11,287 bases of DNA from Deltaproteobacteria bacterium (GCA_020355145.1 CP070660.1:1335618-1346904), one strand, 5' to 3'; shown: positions 1 through 6,657, counted from the first letter of the stretch. Program-made: numbers and translations. Notes: generated from the letters alone by a model not told the origin.

Positions 1-1059
1 GGAGATAAGGCAGCGGCCGAGGAGGTAGCCAGCAAGATTAGGGCAAAGCTACAGCTTGGGGAGTTTAACTTTGAAGAGGAAAAGCCTATATCGACATTCA
101 GCGAATATGCAGATTCATGGATCAAGACAACGGTTCCTGCAAATTGCAGAGAATCAACGGTTAGAGATTACAAAGATATTCTTGAAATTCATATTCTCCC
201 TGTCTTTGAAAATTTAGAGATACCTACCATCAACCGTAAGAAAGTAAAAGATTTCCTTAATTCAAAGACAAACAAGGGATATGCTGCTAGCACGGTTAGC
301 CATATGAAGGATGTTATTTCAGGGGTTTTAAACGAGGCTGTAGATGCTGAGATCATTCCCGCTAACCCTGCTTATAAACTCAAAATGAATATTACTAAAA
401 AGAAAAATTTTGAGAAAGCCATAGACCCTTTAACCAAGGATGAATTAAAGATACTGTTTGACACTGTCCAGGAGCATTTTATAGAGCATTATCCTTTGTT
501 TCTCTTACTGGCAAGAACCGGGTTAAGAATCGGTGAGGCTCTGGCCCTTCAATGGGGCGATATTGATTTTAATGGTAGATTTATTCATGTTCAAAGGGGC
601 ATATCGAGAGGAAAGATCGAACCACCTAAGAACGGTAAGGCCCGAAAGGTTGATATGTCTAAGCAGTTGGCAGAGGCCTTAAAAATCCATCAAACGGAAA
701 GCAAGAAGAAAGGTCTTGCTCTAGGTCTAGGGGATATTCCTGAATATGTCTTCACAAACGAGGTGGGAAACATAATTGACAAGGATAATTGGAGACGCAG
801 AGTGTTCAACAAAGCCCTTGCAAAGGCCAGATTGAGAAGAATCCGGATACATGATTTAAGGCATACATACGCTACCTTGAGAATTGCAAAGGGCGATAAT
901 ATACAGGATGTCTCAAAGCAGCTTGGACATCACTCTGTAAAGCTAACATTGGATGTTTACTCTCATTGGTTGCCAGGGAAGAAAAAGGACGAGGTTGACG
1001 CTCTGGATGATCCCGAATATCAGGTTCAAAGTGGTTCGGTTAAAGCAAACAAAAAATAA
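1..1059 (+). CDS. Tyrosine recombinase / phage-type integrase, 5' end outside window
   Basis: The frame is open from base 1, so the gene starts upstream and 352 residues are visible; the Met codon at 304 is internal. Numbering visible residues, about 1-25 look like the end of an N-terminal arm-binding region. About 34-125 is the SAM-like core-binding domain and about 145-330 is the catalytic domain. The catalytic set is complete: R176 in ARTGLRIGEAL, a probable K210, H284-x-x-R287 in HDLRHTYATL, H310 in LGHHS and nucleophile Y320 in DVYSHW. Proteins of this kind integrate and excise phages and genomic islands by strand exchange at att sites. The gene ends 119 nt short of the 3' end of a tRNA-fMet gene pointing at it, the usual position of an island integrase. 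No frameshift is seen, so it may be functional. The element it belongs to cannot be identified from this window. Confidence 0.93.
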   Translation, partial: GDKAAAEEVASKIRAKLQLGEFNFEEEKPISTFSEYADSWIKTTVPANCRESTVRDYKDILEIHILPVFENLEIPTINRKKVKDFLNSKTNKGYAASTVSHMKDVISGVLNEAVDAEIIPANPAYKLKMNITKKKNFEKAIDPLTKDELKILFDTVQEHFIEHYPLFLLLARTGLRIGEALALQWGDIDFNGRFIHVQRGISRGKIEPPKNGKARKVDMSKQLAEALKIHQTESKKKGLALGLGDIPEYVFTNEVGNIIDKDNWRRRVFNKALAKARLRRIRIHDLRHTYATLRIAKGDNIQDVSKQLGHHSVKLTLDVYSHWLPGKKKDEVDALDDPEYQVQSGSVKANKK

Positions 1060-1090
1060 ACCTGTGAGCTGAAAGAGCCTATTATTTTTT

Positions 1091-1118
1091 TGCACCCATC
1101 TGCACCCTATCTGCACCC
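1091..1118. repeat. Three direct repeats TGCACCC, possible integrase arm-type sites
   Basis: The heptamer TGCACCC occurs at 1091-1097, 1101-1107 and 1112-1118, so it recurs about once per helical turn (10 and 11 nt apart). It lies between the integrase stop and the tRNA 3' end. Regular short direct repeats beside an att core are the usual form of integrase arm-binding sites. The pattern is seen in the sequence; the function is inferred. Confidence 0.5.
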
Positions 1119-1135
1119 TACCCCCAAATCGGAGC

Positions 1136-1166
1136 AAAAAAATAGGTTAGCCAAAATCGGCTAACC
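1136..1166 (-). terminator. Rho-independent terminator of the tRNA-fMet gene
   Basis: On the - strand a perfect 8-bp stem (GGTTAGCC/GGCTAACC, + strand 1145-1152 and 1159-1166) with a 6-nt loop is followed by TA and seven T residues (A-run at 1136-1142 on the + strand). It starts 13 nt downstream of the tRNA 3' end, which suits termination of a single-tRNA transcript. It could also weakly block read-through from the integrase side, but that side has no T-run directly after the stem. Confidence 0.85.
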
Positions 1167-1178
1167 CTTATCTGTTCT

Positions 1179-1255
<77 letters not shown>

Positions 1256-1269
1256 TCATTTAAAAAGTA

Positions 1270-1297
1270 ATTATAATATTAATTTATATTTAGTCAA
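1270..1297 (-). promoter_or_regulatory. Sigma70-type promoter of tRNA-fMet
   Basis: On the - strand a TTGACT -35 box (1292-1297) and a consensus TATAAT -10 box (1270-1275) are separated by 16 nt. The predicted start lies about 8 nt ahead of the tRNA 5' end at 1255, as expected for a stable-RNA promoter with a short leader. Confidence 0.7.
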
Positions 1298-1339
1298 ACA
1301 AAAAATTATTATTAAAGTCATCCTTTTTCCCTAGCTCAT

Positions 1340-1490
1340 GGAACAATGGAATATTGGGTTTTGGGAATTTGGCAAAATGGGCTTATAGGTCAAATTTATC
1401 ATGAGGAAAAATTAAATCAGATATTTACCGCTCAACCCATCTTTCCATTACTCCATTATTCCCTGGTCCAGGCCCCTGGCCCAGGCCTGG
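1340..1490. repeat. Repeat-like intergenic segment: imperfect inverted repeat plus tandem palindromes
   Basis: This lies in the 324-nt gene-free stretch 1256-1579. GGAACAATGGA at 1340-1350 is matched in inverted orientation by TCCATTATTCC at 1452-1462 (one mismatch). A TGGGTT outside the left arm has its complement AACCCA at 1434-1439. Directly after comes a tandem duplication of a 13-mer, CCCTGG-T/C-CCAGGC (1461-1473 and 1474-1486), followed by CTGG. Each copy contains a near-perfect CCTGGnCCAGG palindrome. No open frame of note is present. It resembles a dispersed intergenic repeat; whether it recurs elsewhere in the genome is unknown. Confidence 0.45.
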
Positions 1491-1579
1491 CTTAAAGGCT
1501 TAATAAGCTGATCCGACCACATAGCGCCAGGGCAGGCCAACACTCCAATTGCGAAACGAAGTGGAGCTAAGTTGTAAGC

Positions 1580-2485
1580 TCATGGTCTGGGATGATATCT
1601 TTCGTGAATCTCCTTTAATCTCTCTCTGGCTATATGGGTATAAATCTGGGTTGTAGATATATCAGAATGTCCTAACATAATCTGAACCGATCTCAGGTCA
1701 GCCCCTCCCTCCAGGAGATGGGTAGCAAATGAGTGTCTTACTGTGTGGGGGGTTACAGTCCTAGTAATTCCTGCCTTTAGGGCATAGTTCCTTATGATCT
1801 TCCATAACCCCTGTCTTGTCATGGGTTTTCCCCTGCTATTGAGAAAGAGATATGAAAATTCTCCCCTCTTTAAAAAGGAAGGCCTGCTGTTTGTTAAATA
1901 CTCCTTTAGAGAATCTATAGCCTTGGTGCCCATAGGAACGATTCTTTCCTTGGAGCCCTTCCCTATTGTCCTGATACAGCCGATCTCCAGATTAATATCA
2001 GTCATCTTAAGGCTTACCAATTCAGTAACCCTTAACCCTGTGGCGTACAAAAGCTCTAAAATAGCCTTATCCCTCTTTCCCAAGACAGTTAGGGTATCCG
2101 GCTGTAAGAGAAGGGCCTCCACCTCATCCCTGCTTAAGATATCGGGTAAATGCCGATACATCTTTGGTATACCCATTAACCTAGCTGGATTAGAGTCAAT
2201 TTTCCCTTCAGCCACCAAAAAACGGTAAAACATCCTAATGGAGACAAGATTCCTGGTAAGGGATCTTGGTGATAGTTGGGTCCTCTTTTCAGCGATAAAG
2301 GATAACAAGTCATCTTGGTTAACCTGAACAGTAGAGACCCCTCTCCGTTTTAAAAAATCAAAAAACCCCATTAGGTCGTGACTATAGGCCAAGATCGTAT
2401 TTGTAGCCAAACCCCTCTCAACCCTAAGTTGATTAATAAACTGATCTAATAACTGATCTTCAGCATAATCGTTCGTTATGGGCAC
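1580..2485 (-). CDS. xerD: Site-specific tyrosine recombinase XerD
   Basis: A 301-residue recombinase of normal XerC/D length. With a partner it resolves chromosome dimers at dif near the terminus. Residues about 8-92 form the SAM-like core-binding domain and about 115-295 the catalytic domain. R152 (ATGLRVTEL), K176 (GKGSKER), H247-x-x-R250 (HTVRHSFATH), H273 (LGHSDISTTQIYTH) and nucleophile Y282 are all present. The C-terminal pattern RLKEIHERYHPRP and the ADLRSVQIMLGHSD stretch favour XerD over XerC. The start is a GTG, because an ATG 7 nt upstream is out of frame. A Shine-Dalgarno-like AGGGAAG overlaps the stop of the upstream peptidase gene, 12 nt away, so translation is probably coupled. 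No clear terminator follows. It is distinct from the integrase at the window's left edge and is a housekeeping enzyme. Confidence 0.93.
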   Translation of the reverse strand: MPITNDYAEDQLLDQFINQLRVERGLATNTILAYSHDLMGFFDFLKRRGVSTVQVNQDDLLSFIAEKRTQLSPRSLTRNLVSIRMFYRFLVAEGKIDSNPARLMGIPKMYRHLPDILSRDEVEALLLQPDTLTVLGKRDKAILELLYATGLRVTELVSLKMTDINLEIGCIRTIGKGSKERIVPMGTKAIDSLKEYLTNSRPSFLKRGEFSYLFLNSRGKPMTRQGLWKIIRNYALKAGITRTVTPHTVRHSFATHLLEGGADLRSVQIMLGHSDISTTQIYTHIARERLKEIHERYHPRP

Positions 2486-2497
2486 AGTCCATCTTCC

Positions 2498-3610
2498 CTA
2501 AAATGAATAAAGATTCTTGTTGGTTGTCAAGACTTTTACACCATCTTTCTCAAGTATGATCATTTCCTCCAACCGAACACCACCCCTCCCTGGTATATAT
2601 ACCCCGGGCTCAATGGTAAAGACCATACCCTCTCTTAATACCTCTGGTTTCAGTGGTCCAACACCAGGCCTTTCATGAGGGGCCAGGCCAACTCCATGAC
2701 CAAGGGAATGGCCAAAAAAATCACCATATCCAGCCTTTTTTATAATATCCCTGGCAATGGAGTCTACCTCGGTGCTTTTCACTCCAGGCATTATAGAATT
2801 TAGTGCCGAGTCTTGTGCCTCCCTGACAATGTGGTAGATATCCTTAAAATATGATGAGGGATTCCCTAAAAAGATGGTCCTGGTCATATCTGAACAGTAG
2901 CCATCAACCCTTGTCCCCACATCAAAGATTATCGGTTCACCCTCCCCTACTATTCTGTCTGTAAGGATTGCATGAGGTAAGGCACTATTTGGACCGGAGG
3001 CTACAATTGGTGGGAAGGCAACCCCATCAGCATCCTGTTCTCGTATCAGGGTTTCAATCCTCCAGGCCACATCCTTTTCAACCTGGCCAGGCCTTAATTC
3101 CTCAATTACCTGGGCAAGGACATCTCCCATGAGCCGGGCTGATGTTCTTAATACCTCGATTTCTTCTGGCTCCTTAATCTCCCTCATATCTTCCACAAGA
3201 CGGGAAAGTGGGATGAGCTCTACAGGAGGGGAATGCTTAGAGGCCTTCTCCTTTACCTCTTGATAGAGATCCCAGATCAGGTAACCACCTTCAAACCCCA
3301 GTCTTCGTGTGTTTAACCGGTCAAAGATCTCTGATAATGAATTAATTGGATCTTGCTTATGGGTTATGACCTCAAAACCAGCCGCCTCTTTCTGTGCCTG
3401 GACTGTGTACCTGGAATCTGTTAGTAAGAGGGCCTGATCCAGCGTTATAAATAGGGAACCTGATGACTCATTTAACTGTGTATCACCTGCCTTGAAACCG
3501 GAGAGATAACGGCGATTTTCAGGCTGGATAATCCAGATTGCATCCACCCCAAGGGGATCAAACTTACTTCTTAAGGTGCTTAACCGATTCTCAAATATAA
3601 ACTGACCCAT
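2498..3610 (-). CDS. M24-family Xaa-Pro aminopeptidase/dipeptidase
   Basis: This 370-residue cytosolic metallopeptidase removes residues next to proline. An N-terminal creatinase-like domain (about 1-135) precedes a pita-bread M24 catalytic domain (about 150-365). The five metal ligands are visible: D230 (IFDVGTRVDG), D241 (YCSDMTRTIF), H305 (GHSLGHGVG), E334 (FTIEPGVY) and E348 (GGVRLEEM). Accessory histidines are H213 (SALPHA) and H312 (PHERPG). The roughly 360-aa length matches the short PepP/PepQ/YpdF-like group rather than the 440-aa enteric PepP, so aminopeptidase versus prolidase activity cannot be decided. A stop codon sits three codons upstream of the ATG, which fixes this start, yet no Shine-Dalgarno is evident. 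A gap of 54 nt separates it from the methyltransferase module upstream; xerD follows after 12 nt. Confidence 0.93.
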   Translation of the reverse strand: MGQFIFENRLSTLRSKFDPLGVDAIWIIQPENRRYLSGFKAGDTQLNESSGSLFITLDQALLLTDSRYTVQAQKEAAGFEVITHKQDPINSLSEIFDRLNTRRLGFEGGYLIWDLYQEVKEKASKHSPPVELIPLSRLVEDMREIKEPEEIEVLRTSARLMGDVLAQVIEELRPGQVEKDVAWRIETLIREQDADGVAFPPIVASGPNSALPHAILTDRIVGEGEPIIFDVGTRVDGYCSDMTRTIFLGNPSSYFKDIYHIVREAQDSALNSIMPGVKSTEVDSIARDIIKKAGYGDFFGHSLGHGVGLAPHERPGVGPLKPEVLREGMVFTIEPGVYIPGRGGVRLEEMIILEKDGVKVLTTNKNLYSF

Positions 3611-3617
3611 TTTTAGC

Positions 3618-3647
3618 TATATAGTAAGGTTCTGCTTCCCTATCCAA
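3618..3647 (-). promoter_or_regulatory. Weak candidate promoter ahead of the peptidase gene
   Basis: On the - strand TTGGAT (3642-3647) and TATATA (3618-3623) are 18 nt apart. The -10-like box ends only 7 nt before the ATG, so a transcript from it would be nearly leaderless. That would agree with the missing Shine-Dalgarno. The -35 match is poor and read-through from the upstream operon is an equal possibility. Confidence 0.25.
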
Positions 3648-3664
3648 GGTTAGTCGCATAGAGG

Positions 3665-4558
3665 CTAGGCCGATTTTAATGAATAGAGGGCCCTGAAGGA
3701 ACCGAGTGGGGTGTTCATGGAAAGACCCTCTGCTGATCCTAAAATGTATCCTCCCCCAGCGGCCAGGGCGGGAAGGATCTCCTCTTTCATGGCCTCTAGT
3801 TGTCTGGGCAGGAGACGATCAACTTCGAAGATCCCCATGAGGGCAAGTCTCTTTTGCGTCTTCTCTCGAATGGCCATAGGGTCATTCCCAGCAGAGGGAG
3901 CCAGACCATGGAGGCCATCGAAACCAATGTGAAGGATCATGTCTACAATCTCGGTCAGATTTCCACAACTATGTAGAAAGGCCGTTCCATTGCCCATCTT
4001 TATGGCCTCCACCATCTCCTGAAGCCCGGGAAAGACCCATATACGAAGGTCTTCTGGGGAGACAAAGGTACCTCGGTTGTATGCAAGATCATCTCCGATT
4101 ATGAGGCCATGCGCACCTTCATCAAGACACCTTTGTATCAAGTCCAGTGCCCTTTCCTTCTTGATCCGGATCAGTTCACCAATCCGTCCCTCGCCCTGGC
4201 GAATTCCCAGAATGAATTCCTCGAAGGTTAGGGGGTCCTCCGGTTTCCAGAACAGGCCATCCAAAAGGGCCATGACAAAGCAGGGAGTCTCAATCGCCCA
4301 TTTAGCCAATTCCTTAAGACCTCTATTTCCTTCCTCACCATGTATTATCCTCACAGTCACGAGATCCAGATCTACCTCCTGGACGAGGTGCCTCATCTTC
4401 TTGGTAAATGAGGCCTTTGCCTTTTCTGGATAGAGTCGATTGAGGAATGCCTCTTCCACGAGGAACTCTCCTCGTGGGAGACGATCGGTCTCCTGATGAC
4501 GAATGGCCATCAAGACCCTCTCTCTCGGTGTTAGGAGCTCATGGGTCGATCGGTTCAT
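3665..4558 (-). CDS. UroD/MtaA-family protein, probable corrinoid methyltransferase (297 aa)
   Basis: A TIM-barrel protein of the uroporphyrinogen decarboxylase superfamily (PF01208 type), which includes HemE and the cobamide methyltransferases MtaA, MtbA and CmuA. Visible marks are the N-terminal PRERVLMAIRHQETDRLP, an acidic GDDLAYNRGTFVSPEDL at about 155-171, and H196-S-C198-G-N200, the HxC pair that begins the MtaA/MtbA zinc site. The third zinc Cys, expected in a C-terminal APGCG-like loop, is absent: that region reads GSAEGLSMNTP (274-284). The HemE signature PVWxMRQAGR is also absent, so this is not haem synthesis. At 297 residues it is shorter than the usual 340 or so. It starts 3 nt after the corrinoid protein gene with no Shine-Dalgarno of its own, implying translational coupling. 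The likely role is methyl transfer to or from that corrinoid protein; the substrate is unknown. Confidence 0.8.
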   Translation of the reverse strand: MNRSTHELLTPRERVLMAIRHQETDRLPRGEFLVEEAFLNRLYPEKAKASFTKKMRHLVQEVDLDLVTVRIIHGEEGNRGLKELAKWAIETPCFVMALLDGLFWKPEDPLTFEEFILGIRQGEGRIGELIRIKKERALDLIQRCLDEGAHGLIIGDDLAYNRGTFVSPEDLRIWVFPGLQEMVEAIKMGNGTAFLHSCGNLTEIVDMILHIGFDGLHGLAPSAGNDPMAIREKTQKRLALMGIFEVDRLLPRQLEAMKEEILPALAAGGGYILGSAEGLSMNTPLGSFRALYSLKSA

Positions 4559-4561
4559 TGA

Positions 4562-5206
4562 TCAAACAGATCTGTCCGGAATATAACGTCTGCATAGCTT
4601 GATGGCCTCGGTAGGATCCAATGTCTGGGCATCAGCTCCTACCTCCTTCCTTACAAGCTCTGTTGTAACCCCTCCACCGATAATCACAAGGGTATTCTTC
4701 CGCAACCCCTCCTCCACCAAAAGGGAGATTGTCTCCCTCATCGAGATGAAGGCCGGTGTGATAAGTGCCGAGAGGGCAAGGATAGGTGCCTCTGTCTCCT
4801 GGAGCCTCTCGATAAATCTTTCAGGGGGTACATCAACGCCGAGGTCATGAACAGTAAGGCCCTGAGCCCGCATCATGGTTATTACGATGTTCTTGCCCAG
4901 ATCATGGACATCACCTCGAGGGGTGCCGAATACCACCACTCCTTTAGATTCATCCCCTGGCCAGTTTGACGTGAGATCTGGCTCGAGGATAGAGCTGACT
5001 GCCTTAAAGACCTCTGCCGAATAGATGAGCTCGCTGAGAAAGAACTCACCGGTCTCAAACCTCTTTCCCACCTCTTCCATTGCCTGCCGGCATTCCTTCA
5101 GGATGGTAAAGGGATCTGCTCCGGATCGAAGCCCTTTTTCCACAAGGTCGATAGCCTCCTGCCTCCTCATGCCCAGAAATGCATCTTTCAGAATGGATTT
5201 AGACAT
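4562..5206 (-). CDS. Cobamide-binding corrinoid protein (MtaC/MtbC-like)
   Basis: A 214-residue methyltransferase-cognate corrinoid protein of normal family length. Residues about 1-85 form the helical B12-binding cap, ending FETGEFFLSELIYSAEVF. Residues about 88-210 form the Rossmann-like cobalamin domain. The base-off/His-on motif D99-x-H101-D102-x-G104 (GDVHDLGKNIV) provides the lower cobalt ligand H101. SALITPAF (146-153) and IGGGVTTE (176-183) correspond to the other cofactor-contacting loops. Such proteins carry the methyl group between two methyltransferases in the anaerobic use of methanol, methylamines or methoxyaromatics. The gene is 3 nt from both neighbours, each a UroD/MtaA-family protein. 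No recognisable MtaB or MttB partner and no reductive activator gene is in the window, so the methyl donor cannot be read from context. Confidence 0.93.
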   Translation of the reverse strand: MSKSILKDAFLGMRRQEAIDLVEKGLRSGADPFTILKECRQAMEEVGKRFETGEFFLSELIYSAEVFKAVSSILEPDLTSNWPGDESKGVVVFGTPRGDVHDLGKNIVITMMRAQGLTVHDLGVDVPPERFIERLQETEAPILALSALITPAFISMRETISLLVEEGLRKNTLVIIGGGVTTELVRKEVGADAQTLDPTEAIKLCRRYIPDRSV

Positions 5207-5209
5207 CTG

Positions 5210-6349
5210 TTAGGACTTCCCTTTATAGGTCTTTGCTACATCGATCATCGTCTTTACGTTTTCGAACTTGGCATCTACAGGACACTCGCATCCCGTGGTC
5301 AAAAAGAACCCTCCTCCCTTTCCCACCTCGTCGATGAGCCTCTGACAGTAGTCACGCACCTTCTCAGGGGCTCCTAAGGTCAGAAGGGAGGCAGGGACAT
5401 CGCCGCTTATGCACATATGCCCATCCAGTATCTCCTTTGCCTTGAAGATATCGGTCATACTATCCAGGTCGCATACGCATTTGCCTCTGGGCAGTTGTCT
5501 CAAATATGGAAGATTCAAGACCCAATCGGTGTCGAAATGGAACCACGGAGTCAGGCCCTCAGAGACAAATGCATCGACATAACGTTTAAGATAGGGCCAT
5601 TCGAATTGCTCGAAGATATCGAGACGATAATAGAATCCAGATCCCCGCTCCAGGACGATAAAGACCAGTGGGATCTTGGTCAATGAGATGACATCCAAGG
5701 CGTTCTGAATAAGATCATCGCACGAGGCATCCATAGCGGCCTTCACCTTGTCCGGAACCTCATACAGGTCCATGGTAAACTGGGTCAAGGTTCGGCACAT
5801 GGAAAATGCCATGATAGAGGAATCCACGGAGGCCCCGAAAAGGGGAAATATGCCCTGGCTGTGGCAGGCCTCCACCTCCTTGATGTATCTGTCCAACAAA
5901 CGGTTCTGAGTGGAAATGAGTCGCTCTATGCTACGGCCACTCATTTTCTCATAGTGTTCATCCCAAAAGGCGTTCCAACCCAAGGCGGCCAGCCTGTCAT
6001 AATCTTCCCTGGTGAAAAGCTCCTTCTCGTCGATTTGATTTAGGGCATCCTCAGGAAGATCTCTTCCAGGGATCAGGTTTCTTGCCGGTGCTGAACAGAG
6101 TTTGCCCCCGATCATAGGCCAGTAAAGGTTGGGTTTGTAGAGCTTGTCGAATCCCCCAAGATCGTTAAAGGTATCTAACATCGCCTTAAAGCTCTTGTCC
6201 GGATCGCGCCATGCCTCTCCCTGGGTAAGACCCTGGCAATGAACAGCAAAGGCGGTCATCAATGGCATGACAGGCACCCTGTCTGGCATCTCAAGGGCCA
6301 CCGCAGCCTCGAACCGCTCTTGTCTGGACATGGTCTCCGGAATCATCAT
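5210..6349 (-). CDS. UroD/MtaA-family protein, probable corrinoid methyltransferase (379 aa)
   Basis: First gene of the module and a second, divergent member of the uroporphyrinogen decarboxylase superfamily. The N-terminus MSRQERFEAAVALEMPDRVPVMP is the family's opening helix and strand, without the HemE signature PVWxMRQAGR. At the position of the MtaA/MtbA HxC zinc pair it has H271-F-D273 (PWFHFDTDW), so Asp replaces Cys. The distal cysteine region is present as TTGCECP (C354, C356). Another conserved-looking acidic stretch is VLERGSGFYYR (232-242). The 379-residue length exceeds typical MtaA and resembles UroD-like proteins encoded beside corrinoid proteins in anaerobes, some of which are demethylating methyltransferases. 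ATG is preceded by a strong AAAGGAG. The corrinoid gene follows after 3 nt. It could be the substrate-specific (MI) component with the 297-aa protein as the acceptor-side (MII) partner, but that division is inference. Confidence 0.82.
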   Translation of the reverse strand: MMIPETMSRQERFEAAVALEMPDRVPVMPLMTAFAVHCQGLTQGEAWRDPDKSFKAMLDTFNDLGGFDKLYKPNLYWPMIGGKLCSAPARNLIPGRDLPEDALNQIDEKELFTREDYDRLAALGWNAFWDEHYEKMSGRSIERLISTQNRLLDRYIKEVEACHSQGIFPLFGASVDSSIMAFSMCRTLTQFTMDLYEVPDKVKAAMDASCDDLIQNALDVISLTKIPLVFIVLERGSGFYYRLDIFEQFEWPYLKRYVDAFVSEGLTPWFHFDTDWVLNLPYLRQLPRGKCVCDLDSMTDIFKAKEILDGHMCISGDVPASLLTLGAPEKVRDYCQRLIDEVGKGGGFFLTTGCECPVDAKFENVKTMIDVAKTYKGKS

Positions 6350-6413
6350 GTGTCTCCTTTCCGCTATTCAGCTGGAAAGAATGGGGGACAAATGTCAGCC
6401 TCAGATCGAACGC

Positions 6414-6442
6414 AGTTTATCAGGCAGGGGTAAGGGTGTCAA
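6414..6442 (-). promoter_or_regulatory. Sigma70-type promoter of the corrinoid methyltransferase operon
   Basis: On the - strand a perfect TTGACA -35 box (6437-6442) is separated by exactly 17 nt from TAAACT (6414-6419, 4 of 6 matches to TATAAT). The start would fall near 6407, giving a leader of about 58 nt before the ATG at 6349. The leader carries the AAAGGAG ribosome site (about 6354-6360). Confidence 0.65.
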
Positions 6443-6462
6443 TTCAATTGGAGATTGAATTG
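6440..6462. promoter_or_regulatory. Palindrome overlapping the -35 box, candidate operator
   Basis: A perfect inverted repeat, CAATTCAAT (6440-6448) and ATTGAATTG (6454-6462), with a 5-nt centre. It shares three bases with the -35 box of the operon promoter. The two-half-site layout is typical of a dimeric regulator's binding site. No regulator gene is in the window, and the repeat could instead be part of the tRNA-Leu termination region. Confidence 0.45.
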
Positions 6463-6464
6463 AT

Positions 6465-6488
6465 AAAGCCCACCTTCTGGTGGGCTTT
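6465..6488. terminator. Terminator-like hairpin, perfect 10-bp stem
   Basis: AAAGCCCACC (6465-6474) and GGTGGGCTTT (6479-6488) pair perfectly around a TTCT loop. It lies downstream of tRNA-Leu on the - strand and just upstream of the methyltransferase promoter. It probably insulates that promoter from tRNA read-through. The T-run after the stem is short (TTTAT on the - strand). Confidence 0.65.
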
Positions 6489-6492
6489 AGGG

Positions 6493-6527
6493 AAAAATCT
6501 CGGAAAAGGCCCTACCGAGATAGGGCC
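6493..6527 (-). terminator. Overlapping pair of rho-independent terminator hairpins after tRNA-Leu
   Basis: On the - strand GGCCCTA/TAGGGCC (6521-6527 with 6508-6514) forms a 7-bp stem followed by TTTT. The loop of that stem, TCTCGG (6515-6520), pairs with a downstream CCGAGA (6498-6503), and that second 6-bp stem is followed by TTTTT (6493-6497). The two stems cannot form together, so either one can terminate the tRNA transcript. Confidence 0.7.
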
Positions 6528-6553
6528 GATGTATGAAAGTACTTGACTTTATA

Positions 6554-6640
6554 TGGTGCCGAAGACGGGACTCGAACCCGTACAGGCATACACCCACTAA
6601 GTCCTGAACCTAGCGCGTCTACCAGTTCCGCCACTTCGGC
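6554..6640 (-). tRNA. tRNA-Leu (anticodon CAG)
   Basis: This 87-nt class II tRNA is on the - strand. Its acceptor stem is GCCGAAG/CTTCGGC, the D-arm contains TGGTAGACGC, the anticodon loop is TTCAGGA and the T-arm contains GGTTCGAGTCC. The long variable arm is typical of tRNA-Leu. The 3' CCA is encoded. It stands alone, between the terminator cluster and the CysQ-like gene, which is transcribed the other way. Confidence 0.96.
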
Positions 6641-6657
6641 AAAAAGTACCTTGATAT

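Noticed and set aside
1091..1118. CRISPR-like array
   Set aside because: The repeat units are only 7 nt with 3-4 nt between them; CRISPR repeats and spacers are several times longer.
943..1137. Small - strand frame over the integrase end and the TGCACCC repeats
   Set aside because: Its sequence is the antisense of the integrase C-terminus and the repeats, with no ribosome site and no recognisable motif.
1794..2228. 144-residue open frame on the + strand inside xerD
   Set aside because: It lies antisense to a clear recombinase domain, has no family features and is explained as a shadow of xerD.
3665..6349. Calling the two UroD-family genes hemE because hem genes lie nearby
   Set aside because: Both lack the HemE N-terminal PVWxMRQAGR signature and flank a corrinoid protein at 3-nt spacing, which fits methyltransferases.
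6498..6527. H-type pseudoknot formed by the interleaved stems TCTCGG/CCGAGA and GGCCCTA/TAGGGCC
   Set aside because: There are no connecting nucleotides where a loop would have to cross the first stem, so both stems cannot form together. Alternative terminators are simpler.
1256..6553. Second attachment site of the left-edge element inside the window
   Set aside because: No second copy of the tRNA-fMet 3' segment was seen to the right of the tRNA. The tRNA orientation also puts the element on the left, outside the window.
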